Shown: one piece after another, positions 14,501-20,299 of the stretch
Layout: every line of letters begins with the position of its first letter
Numbering within the stretch: the first letter of the stretch is position 1
DNA from: Candidatus Parcubacteria bacterium
Lineage (GTDB): Bacteria > Patescibacteriota > Minisyncoccia > Minisyncoccales > JAUWXI01
DNA: 30,903 nt
NCBI GenBank assembly: GCA_030616435.1
Contig: JAUWXI010000001.1
Span: 1-30,903 of the forward strand
Direction: 5' to 3'
The notes under the pieces: generated by a model
What the model saw: the letters and a program-made list of their open reading frames with translations, nothing else
Databases searched by the model: none
Told to the model about the DNA's origin: nothing
Program-made: the position numbers and the translations under genes

Positions 14501-15184
14501 TCAGGTATTAGATACTTTCTCCCAATCTTTTAATTTTGATTTTTCCACTCTTTGACAAAGCTCCTTATATTCACAGTACTGACAAGGCCATTTCGGCCAG
14601 TCTTTAAGTTCTGGAGGAATGAGAGGTATAGTATCTTTTCCAATCTGCTCTTTTAAAGTTTTGAAATCCTCCAAAAGTTTTTCAACTAAAGCAGGATCAT
14701 AGGTAATCTGAAATTCTTTTAATTCCTGGGTATCTTTGTTTTCATAAAGGAGGATCCCTTGGGGAACTTTAAAGTAATGTAAATAAAGCTGGATTTGTTT
14801 TACATGCTCGGGCTTTGGTTTTTCTAAACTTTTGAATCCATAACTTGAAATACTTTTGAAATCAACAACATAGGGCTTACCTCCTTCCAAGCCAATAATC
14901 GCATCTGCCCTCCCCGAAATGATTTCTTGGGGAGGAATTTTCACCTCTGCTGCCCTGACAATTCCTAAACTAAACAGAACACTCATTAACCTCATATGAG
15001 TGTAGTCACCTACATCGAAAATCCTCATAATTCTCGGCTCCATCTCTGCTCTCGGAGCTTTTTTAAATTTAAAAAAAATTTGTCGAGGACACTTGCCAGC
15101 ATCAGTGATATAAAAATGATCACCTCTTGCTCTTTGATCCTTTATTCTATCGCTATAAAATTGATTGATGAATTCTTTTAACAT
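14501..15184 (-). CDS. Cas4-like PD-(D/E)XK nuclease with four-cysteine cluster, not linked to CRISPR
   Basis: 227-residue protein of the RecB/Cas4 nuclease type. The catalytic core is visible: D94 in SGRAD, D108-x-K110 in VVDFKS and the Q-x3-Y motif QIQLY at 130-134. Four cysteines are placed as in Cas4/AddB iron-sulfur nucleases: C32 (DAGKCPRQ) and C201, C204, C210 (CQYCEYKELC). The expected activity is a 5'-to-3' single-strand exonuclease with a 4Fe-4S cluster. No cas1, cas2, helicase or repeat array is in the window, so a DNA-repair or recombination role is more likely than CRISPR adaptation. It is the distal gene of the ribosomal protein operon, 1 bp after rpsI, and converges on the PEGA gene with a 2-bp gap. 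Confidence 0.85.
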   Translation of the reverse strand: MLKEFINQFYSDRIKDQRARGDHFYITDAGKCPRQIFFKFKKAPRAEMEPRIMRIFDVGDYTHMRLMSVLFSLGIVRAAEVKIPPQEIISGRADAIIGLEGGKPYVVDFKSISSYGFKSLEKPKPEHVKQIQLYLHYFKVPQGILLYENKDTQELKEFQITYDPALVEKLLEDFKTLKEQIGKDTIPLIPPELKDWPKWPCQYCEYKELCQRVEKSKLKDWEKVSNT

Positions 15185-15185
15185 A

Positions 15186-15590
15186 TTATCTTTTCTGCCA
15201 TTGAGCAGCCCTTCTTGCTCTTTTTAAGCCAAACTTTTTTCTTTCTTTCGCCCTTGGATCTCGTGTCAAGAAACCCTCTTTCTTTAATGTTTCTCTGTAA
15301 TCTGGTTTAAAAAGAATAAGGGCTCTGGCTATTCCGTGTCTTACAGCTTCAGCCTGGGCGTGGGGCCCACCCCCTTTCACCAAAACTGAAACCCCAAACT
15401 TTGAAAGACTTTTTATTGTTTTAAAAGGAGCTTGAGCTGTTTCCTGAAGGTCTAAAGTCGGAAAGTAATCCTTAAGATGTTTTTCATTAATTAAAAATTT
15501 TCCTTTTTCTTTTGTAAAAAGGCGAACCCGAGCTATAGCAGTTTTTCTTCTCCCTACACTTTCAAGATATTTTTTCTTCTTTTTTACCAT
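15186..15590 (-). CDS. rpsI: 30S ribosomal protein uS9
   Basis: 134 residues from the ATG at 15590. Diagnostic features are ESVGRRKTAIARVRL near the start, GGGPHAQAEAVRHGIARAL in the middle and the basic C-terminal tail ending in RRAAQWQKR. The tail reaches the P-site tRNA; it ends in -KR as in other bacteria. A TTG at 15599 would add three residues overlapping the rplM stop, so the ATG, one base after that stop, is preferred. It follows rplM in the usual rplM-rpsI pair. Confidence 0.97.
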   Translation of the reverse strand: MVKKKKKYLESVGRRKTAIARVRLFTKEKGKFLINEKHLKDYFPTLDLQETAQAPFKTIKSLSKFGVSVLVKGGGPHAQAEAVRHGIARALILFKPDYRETLKKEGFLTRDPRAKERKKFGLKRARRAAQWQKR

Positions 15591-15591
15591 A

Positions 15592-15939
15592 TTACTCAAA
15601 TTTTAATCTTTTTATTTGCTTTGCTCTCAATTTATTTTTTGGAAGCATACCATAAACTGCTCTTCTCAGAATCTCACCTGGATCTCTTTTGAAAATCTTT
15701 TCCAAGGGAACCTCTTTTAATCCCCCTAAATATCCTGTGTGGTGGTAATACTTCTTTTCTTTTCTTTTCTTTCCTGTCAGTTTGATTTTATCAGCATTTT
15801 TCACAATAACAAAATCTCCCATATCTCTGTAGGGAACAAAGTCAGGTTTTTGCTTACCCCGTAAAAGAATTGCAATTTCTGTTGCTAATCTTCCTAAAAC
15901 TTTTCCTGTAACATCGATTGTGTGAGTTCCACGTTTCAT
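15592..15939 (-). CDS. rplM: 50S ribosomal protein uL13, short form
   Basis: 115 residues against about 142 in E. coli. The core DVTGKVLGRLATEIAILLRGK, the YYHHTGYLGGLKE segment and GMLPKNKLRAKQIKRLKFE are present. Compared with E. coli it lacks roughly ten N-terminal residues and about twenty C-terminal residues. This fits the trimmed ribosomal proteins reported for CPR bacteria. The ATG overlaps the rplQ stop in ATGA. Confidence 0.97.
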   Translation of the reverse strand: MKRGTHTIDVTGKVLGRLATEIAILLRGKQKPDFVPYRDMGDFVIVKNADKIKLTGKKRKEKKYYHHTGYLGGLKEVPLEKIFKRDPGEILRRAVYGMLPKNKLRAKQIKRLKFE

Positions 15940-16286
15940 TTTACTAATTCTATTATCGCCATTTTTGCTCCATCTGAATTTCTCGCTCCTAATTTTATAA
16001 CCCGAGTATATCCTCCCCTTCTCTTTTCATATCTTTTGGCTAATTCTCTCATCAATTTTTTCACTGTCTTCTTGGGAAGAGAAGCTAATAAGGATTTCTG
16101 GGCTGCAAGGGTTTGTTTTTTTGCCTTGGTGATAAATTTTTCTGTAATTCTTCTTGTTTCTTTTGCTTTAGCCTCAGTTGTCTTTATTCTCTCATGTAAA
16201 ATCAAAGAAGAGGCCAATCCTCTCAGAAGGGCCTTTCTTTGATCTCTTTTTCTCGAAAGTTTCCTTCCACTTTTTCTTTTTCTCAT
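15936..16286 (-). CDS. rplQ: 50S ribosomal protein bL17
   Basis: 116 residues. The N-terminal signature RKSGRKLSRKRDQRKALLRGLASSLI is typical of L17. The C-terminal half has LAKRYEKRRGGYTRVIKLGARNSDGAKMAIIELV, given here only as identification of the strand pattern (GGYTRVIKLG...AIIELV). It follows rpoA in the classic alpha-operon order with a 4-bp ATGA overlap. Confidence 0.97.
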   Translation of the reverse strand: MRKRKSGRKLSRKRDQRKALLRGLASSLILHERIKTTEAKAKETRRITEKFITKAKKQTLAAQKSLLASLPKKTVKKLMRELAKRYEKRRGGYTRVIKLGARNSDGAKMAIIELVK

Positions 16287-17200
16287 TTTTTTAATTCAAA
16301 ACCTGAATCTTTGAGAGCTTTTTTAATCTCTCCAATACTTTTATCTCCTATCCCTTTTAAACTGCGTAAGGTTTCTTCTTTTCTTCTTAAAAGTCCTCCA
16401 AGACTTTTGATACCATTTCTTTTTAGAATGTTAATTGTCTTTTCAGAAATCCCAAGTTTATCAATCTCAATCTTTTTTTGCTGATCTTTTTCTATCTCCT
16501 TTTCCTTTTTAATTCCCTTATCTATTTTTTCAGAAAAACAAGAGAAGTGATTTTTGAGAACTTTTGAAGCCTCTTTAAAAGCTTGCTCTGGGGTTAAGGT
16601 GCCATCTGTTTCAATTTCCAAAAGTAATTTATCAAAATCTGTTCTTTTCCCTACCCTAACATTCTCGGTTCTAAAGGCTACCTTTCTAATGGGCGTAAAA
16701 ACAGCATCCAAGATAATAACTCCGGGTTCTAACTTTTCTTGCTCTCTCCTTTCAGCAGGGAAGTATCCTAAACCCTTTTCGATTTTAACTTCCATTTCAA
16801 GACTGGTGTTCTTTAAGGTTAAAGTAGCAATATGAAAATTTTTATTTATCAATTCCACCTGGGGAGGTAATTTGAAATCTAAACCTAAAACTTTCTTCTC
16901 CCCAGAAACTTTCAAAGAACCTGTCTGAGGTTCTTCAGAAAAAACTTTGAAGCGAAGCTTTTTTAAATTCATTAAAATAGAAATTACATCTTCTAAAACT
17001 CCCGGAATAGTTGAAAATTCATGCGAAACCCCTTTTATTTTCACCTGGGTAATAGCAGCTCCTGGCAGAGAAGAAAGTAAGACTCTTCTTAAGCTATTTC
17101 CAATCGTTACTCCAAAACCAGGATAAAGAGGCTCAATTTCAAGCAAAATCCAGTTTTGTTTTTTCTCAACGATTTTCACTTTTGAGGGTAAAGAAATCAT
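16283..17200 (-). CDS. rpoA: RNA polymerase alpha subunit
   Basis: 305 residues from the ATG at 17200. The N-terminal domain contains GFGVTIGNSLRRVLLSSLPG, the assembly motif, quoted in part (TIGNSLRRVLLSS). The C-terminal domain has the helix-hairpin-helix region RNGIKSLGGLLRR...LKGIGDKSIGEIKKAL used for UP-element and activator contacts. An open frame extends 26 codons upstream, but that part overlaps the 3' end of rpsD and matches no RpoA. The start MISLPSKVKIVEK fits the family and lies 1 bp after the rpsD stop. The linker (about 225-245) is Lys/Glu-rich. Confidence 0.97.
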   Translation of the reverse strand: MISLPSKVKIVEKKQNWILLEIEPLYPGFGVTIGNSLRRVLLSSLPGAAITQVKIKGVSHEFSTIPGVLEDVISILMNLKKLRFKVFSEEPQTGSLKVSGEKKVLGLDFKLPPQVELINKNFHIATLTLKNTSLEMEVKIEKGLGYFPAERREQEKLEPGVIILDAVFTPIRKVAFRTENVRVGKRTDFDKLLLEIETDGTLTPEQAFKEASKVLKNHFSCFSEKIDKGIKKEKEIEKDQQKKIEIDKLGISEKTINILKRNGIKSLGGLLRRKEETLRSLKGIGDKSIGEIKKALKDSGFELKK

Positions 17201-17201
17201 A

Positions 17202-17828
17202 TTACTTTGAATAAAATTCAAAAATAGCTGGGATCTCAACTGGGGGAGCAGCCTCTTGGAGAGAGGGTTTTCCAACAACTTCCCCTGTTAATTTTTTGAT
17301 ATCCAAAGAAAGCCAGGAAGGTAGTTTCTCTTTTTTCAATTGGGATTCAAGGTTTCTAAAAACTCCTTTCTTTTCTAAACCGGGAATAAGGGAAATCTTG
17401 TCTCCTTTTTTTAATTGATAAGAAGGTATATTAACCTTTTTTCCATTTATCAGAAAGTGACCATGACTCACAAATTGTTTTGCCTGAGGCCTGGAAACAG
17501 CAAAACCCAATCTAAAAACAGCATTATCCAGGCGTCTTTCCAAAATCTCAATCAAGAACTCAGAAGTATCTGGAACCCTTCCCCTTTTTGCCAAAACCTT
17601 TTTTACGTAACTTTTAAACTGACTCTCTTTTAGATTATACCATTTTTTCAGTTTTTGTTTATCCCTCAGTTCTCTACCGAAATCAGATACTCTTTTTCTT
17701 CTTTTCCTCACTTTCCCTGGAGGATACGGTTTCTTCACAAGAGCACATTTTGGAGAAAAACAACGCTCCCCTTTCAAAAAGAGTTTTACTCCTAAACGCC
17801 GACAAATTTTACATTTAGATTCTCTCAT
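17202..17828 (-). CDS. rpsD: 30S ribosomal protein uS4, zinc-binding form
   Basis: 208 residues from the ATG at 17828. The frame stays open 11 codons further, but starting there would overlap rpsK, and MRESKCKICRRLGVKLFLKG fits the start of S4. Four cysteines (CKIC and CFSPKC, residues 6-28) form the zinc-binding version of the N-terminal domain. The S4 RNA-binding domain is RRLDNAVFRLGFAVSRPQAKQFVSHGHFLINGKKV, recognised by RLDNAVFRLG and ARQFVSHGH-like QAKQFVSHGH. S4 also acts as an autoregulator of the alpha operon in some bacteria; no such RNA fold was identified here. Confidence 0.97.
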   Translation of the reverse strand: MRESKCKICRRLGVKLFLKGERCFSPKCALVKKPYPPGKVRKRRKRVSDFGRELRDKQKLKKWYNLKESQFKSYVKKVLAKRGRVPDTSEFLIEILERRLDNAVFRLGFAVSRPQAKQFVSHGHFLINGKKVNIPSYQLKKGDKISLIPGLEKKGVFRNLESQLKKEKLPSWLSLDIKKLTGEVVGKPSLQEAAPPVEIPAIFEFYSK

Positions 17829-17830
17829 TT

Positions 17831-18283
17831 TTAGACTCTTCTTAGTTTTCGAGGACGGCAACCATTATGAGGAATGGGAGTAACATCTTTTATAGAAACT
17901 ATATTCAATCCATGTCCTCCTAAAGACCTTAGAGCTGAATTCCTTCCTGAACCTATCCCCTTCACAAAAACAGAAACCTTCTCGATGCCAAGCTTTTTGA
18001 TAGCTTCAACTAAAGGTTCTGTGGCTTTTGAAGCTGCAAAGGGAGTTCCTTTTCTTGTCCCCTTGAAGCCAACTCTTCCAGCGCTTGTTCCGTATAAAAC
18101 ATTACCTTGAGAATCGGTCAGGGTTAAAATTGTATTATTAAAAGAAGAGGAAATATAAATATTTCCCTCTTTGACCTTTTTGGAAACCTTAACTTTGACC
18201 CCTTTTTTCAAGAGTGCCTCTCTCTCTTCTTTCTCTTTTAAGACTTCTTCTTCAGTTTTTTTAATGACTCGTTTCTTGCCCAT
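17831..18283 (-). CDS. rpsK: 30S ribosomal protein uS11 with charged N-terminal extension
   Basis: 150 residues; the family is usually about 129. The conserved body begins near residue 38: GNIYISSSFNNTILTLTDSQGN, then GFKGTRKGTPFAASKA, GIGSGRNSALRSLGGHGLNI and the C-terminal PIPHNGCRPRKLRRV. The first 37 residues are almost entirely Lys and Glu (KKTEEEVLKEKEEREALLKKG) and should be a helical or disordered tail on the platform of the 30S subunit. The ATG at 18283 is 2 bp after the rpsM stop. Confidence 0.97.
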   Translation of the reverse strand: MGKKRVIKKTEEEVLKEKEEREALLKKGVKVKVSKKVKEGNIYISSSFNNTILTLTDSQGNVLYGTSAGRVGFKGTRKGTPFAASKATEPLVEAIKKLGIEKVSVFVKGIGSGRNSALRSLGGHGLNIVSIKDVTPIPHNGCRPRKLRRV

Positions 18284-18285
18284 GA

Positions 18286-18675
18286 TTATTTTGGTGTCGG
18301 GGCTTTTCTTCTTCCCGATCCCACGGTCGTTCTTACATTGCCCCGAATGGTCCTTGAATTTGTCCTTGTTGTTTGACCCCTAACAGGAAGCCCTTTAATG
18401 TGTCTTACTCCCCGCCAACATTTAATGTCCTTTAATCTCTTGACCGCTCTCATTTGTTCTCTTCTAAGCCCTCCTTCAATCTTGTAATTTTTCTCAATAA
18501 TTTGTTTTAATCTGTCGGTTTCTTGAGTTGTCAAATCTGAAGCTCTTTTTTCGAGGTCAATTTCAGCCTCTTTTAAAATCTTTTCACTCAAAATCTTCCC
18601 TATTCCAAAAATATAGGTTAGGGCAATCTTTATTTGTTTCTCTTTTGGTATGTTTACTCCTGCAATTCTTGGCAT
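18286..18675 (-). CDS. rpsM: 30S ribosomal protein uS13
   Basis: 129 residues. It begins PRIAGVNIPKEKQIKIALTYIFGIG and ends in the basic tail with RGQTTRTNSRTIRG and VGSGRRKAPTPK, which contacts the P-site tRNA and the 23S bridge. The ATG is 2 bp after the rpmJ stop. Its place between rpmJ and rpsK is the standard order. Confidence 0.98.
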   Translation of the reverse strand: MPRIAGVNIPKEKQIKIALTYIFGIGKILSEKILKEAEIDLEKRASDLTTQETDRLKQIIEKNYKIEGGLRREQMRAVKRLKDIKCWRGVRHIKGLPVRGQTTRTNSRTIRGNVRTTVGSGRRKAPTPK

Positions 18676-18677
18676 AG

Positions 18678-18791
18678 TTATCCTTGTCTTTGTTTATGTT
18701 TGGGATTTTCGCAAATAACGTAAACACGTCCTTTTCGACGGACGATTTTACACTTTTTACAAATTTTTTTGACCGTACTTCTTACTTTCAT
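18678..18791 (-). CDS. rpmJ: 50S ribosomal protein bL36
   Basis: 37-residue protein read by hand on the minus strand: it starts MKVRSTVKKICKKCKIVRR and ends CENPKHKQRQG. The zinc ligands C11, C14, C27 and H32 are all present, so this is the C+ form. The ATG overlaps the infA TGA stop (ATGA), and the stop lies 2 bp before rpsM. It is too short for most gene-length cut-offs. Confidence 0.96.
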   Translation of the reverse strand: MKVRSTVKKICKKCKIVRRKGRVYVICENPKHKQRQG

Positions 18792-19015
18792 GGTTGTTTT
18801 AATCGATAAATAATTCTTCCTCTTTTTTTATCATGAGGGCTCATTTCTACCAAAACTCTGTCTCCTGGTAAAACTTTTATCCTAAAGCGCCTCATTTTCC
18901 CGGCAAGATAGGCTATAATTTCTTGCCCGGAATCCAGTTTAAGCCGAAAATTGGTGTTGGGAAGGGTTTCTAAAACCTGACCTTCTTCTTGAATAGTCTC
19001 TTTAGATTTTTTCAT
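18788..19015 (-). CDS. infA: Translation initiation factor IF-1
   Basis: 75 residues, a single S1-like OB fold: EEGQVLETLPNTNFRLKLDSGQEIIAYLAGKMRRF, recognised by LPNTNFRLKLDSG and GKMRRFRIKVLPGDRVLVEMSP, then DKKRGRIIYRLK. It binds the A site of the 30S during initiation. First gene of the ribosomal block infA-rpmJ-rpsM-rpsK-rpsD-rpoA-rplQ-rplM-rpsI. The start is the ATG at 19015. A possible promoter (19028-19056) sits across the stop of the preceding gene. Confidence 0.97.
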   Translation of the reverse strand: MKKSKETIQEEGQVLETLPNTNFRLKLDSGQEIIAYLAGKMRRFRIKVLPGDRVLVEMSPHDKKRGRIIYRLKQP

Positions 19016-19027
19016 TACCGTCTTTAA

Positions 19028-19056
19028 AAGATAACAAAGAATTTTACTTTAGTCAA
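19028..19056 (-). promoter_or_regulatory. Possible infA / ribosomal operon promoter
   Basis: Minus strand -35 TTGACT (19051-19056, formed by the last codons and stop of the upstream gene), 17-bp spacer, -10 TATCTT (19028-19033). The predicted +1 is about 6 nt before the infA ATG. The -10 box matches the consensus at 4 of 6 positions. Confidence 0.45.
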
Positions 19057-20290
19057 GCACGGTCCTTATTCTAATTTTTTCAAGATTTTTCGGTATCTCT
19101 TTCAGCCAAAATGGCCAGAGTTTTATCTCAGCTTGTTTTATTTCAGGATGACTTTCCAGAAGAATTTTGGCTGTCTTTTTAGGTTTAGCAGCAATTCCTT
19201 TTTTTAAAAGGGTCTCCTCAAGAGGAGAATAAATCTCTGCCAAGGCAATTAAATTTAAATTAGCTTGCCCCTTTTCTAAATCCTTGGATTCAAGAAAGTA
19301 ATTTAGCTCAAGACTTCCAGGTTTAATTTCCTTTTCTTGAACTTGAGACAAAATGGCATTTTCGACAAATTCTTCAAGGTCTTTTTCTCTAAAAACAAGG
19401 GCTTTTAATTTCACCTTTATCTCACAAGTAAAAGAGTCTATTTTTTCTCCAACTTCAGCTTTACAACCTTGTTCCAAAACTTCCTTTAAAAGACAATCTT
19501 GGGCTAAAATAAAAGAATTTTCATCACACTTTTTTTCCAAGGCAGCTAAACTTTCTTCAAAAACTTCTTCTTCCAAAAGTTTTTCTGCTCTTTCAAGATC
19601 TTCTTTTTTAACCTGGGAAGCTTTTCCTTTAAAACCTCCTTTCATTTGAGAAAAGGATTTTGCATAAAAAGTAGTATACATGTCAGTTCCCAAAAGGCCG
19701 GGGATAGAAAATGTGGTAGGTCCTATGTTATACTCCTGGCCAGCCTCTGCTGCCCTGACCTTAATGTCGACAAAACCTGGCTTCAGCCTCCCTTCTTCAT
19801 ATTTTTGGCCTGGAATGGTAATTTTTTCTAAAGCTCTGAAAAGCTTTCCATCAGTTGAAAGAAATCTTGTGTTAACCACAAAGGTTCGGGAAGTAGTGGA
19901 ATATTCATTGTAAACTCTGACTATTCCTTCGGCCCGTTTTTCAGCTACATCCTCGCCCGTAGCAGGGAATTCTCTTGAAATAGTGCTTTCATCTTCAATA
20001 ATCTCAGCTGGAATGGTGTTTTCTTTCAACCTAACTAAAAGAGGTTCTTTAAATTCTGAATCCAAAAGCACCTTTTTTTCAAGATCAATCAATTCAGTTT
20101 TAGGTATTATTTCAATCTCAGCCTTCCCTAAGGCAAAAAAGAGAAAAGTTCCAAAAATAATTAAAAGGAGGATGAGAGAAAAAGCAATTTTTTTAGAAAA
20201 AGAAGGTTTTTTTTCAACGATTTTTCTCTCAGGTTCAGGTTTCACTAAAATTTTCTTGGGGGGTGAAATGTCAAAAAATTCTTTAGCCAT
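19049..20290 (-). CDS. Single-pass membrane protein with a baseplate J-like domain; function unknown
   Basis: 413 residues. A cytosolic Pro/Lys-rich stretch (1-32) is followed by one membrane helix (about 33-53, KIAFSLILLLIIFGTFLFFAL) and a long extracytoplasmic region. Residues ~120-215 resemble the baseplate J-like domain recurrently annotated in CPR membrane proteins: EGIVRVYNEYSTTSRTFVVNTRF, LFRALEKITIPGQ, PGFVDIKVRAAEAGQEYNIGP. A helical Glu/Lys-rich segment (~230-260) and three or four Cys (near 256, 266, 276, 289) follow. No other phage or contractile-tail gene is nearby, so a tail apparatus is not supported; a cell-envelope role is inference. It lies 9 bp after alaS and directly before infA, a place where other bacteria have secY, adk or map. 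Confidence 0.82.
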   Translation of the reverse strand: MAKEFFDISPPKKILVKPEPERKIVEKKPSFSKKIAFSLILLLIIFGTFLFFALGKAEIEIIPKTELIDLEKKVLLDSEFKEPLLVRLKENTIPAEIIEDESTISREFPATGEDVAEKRAEGIVRVYNEYSTTSRTFVVNTRFLSTDGKLFRALEKITIPGQKYEEGRLKPGFVDIKVRAAEAGQEYNIGPTTFSIPGLLGTDMYTTFYAKSFSQMKGGFKGKASQVKKEDLERAEKLLEEEVFEESLAALEKKCDENSFILAQDCLLKEVLEQGCKAEVGEKIDSFTCEIKVKLKALVFREKDLEEFVENAILSQVQEKEIKPGSLELNYFLESKDLEKGQANLNLIALAEIYSPLEETLLKKGIAAKPKKTAKILLESHPEIKQAEIKLWPFWLKEIPKNLEKIRIRTVLD

Positions 20291-20299
20291 AAGTTTTTA

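Noticed and set aside
14501..15184. Cas4-like gene as a sign of a CRISPR-Cas locus
   Set aside because: No direct-repeat array and no cas1, cas2 or effector gene are in the window.
17201..17278. Longer RpoA start (26 extra residues)
   Set aside because: The extension overlaps the rpsD 3' end and does not resemble RpoA; MISLPSKVKI is the expected beginning.
17829..17861. Longer uS4 start (11 extra residues)
   Set aside because: It would overlap rpsK; MRESKCKIC fits the start of the zinc-binding uS4.
19049..20290. Baseplate J-like gene as a prophage or contractile injection system
   Set aside because: It has a membrane anchor and stands between alaS and infA with no sheath, tube or other tail gene.
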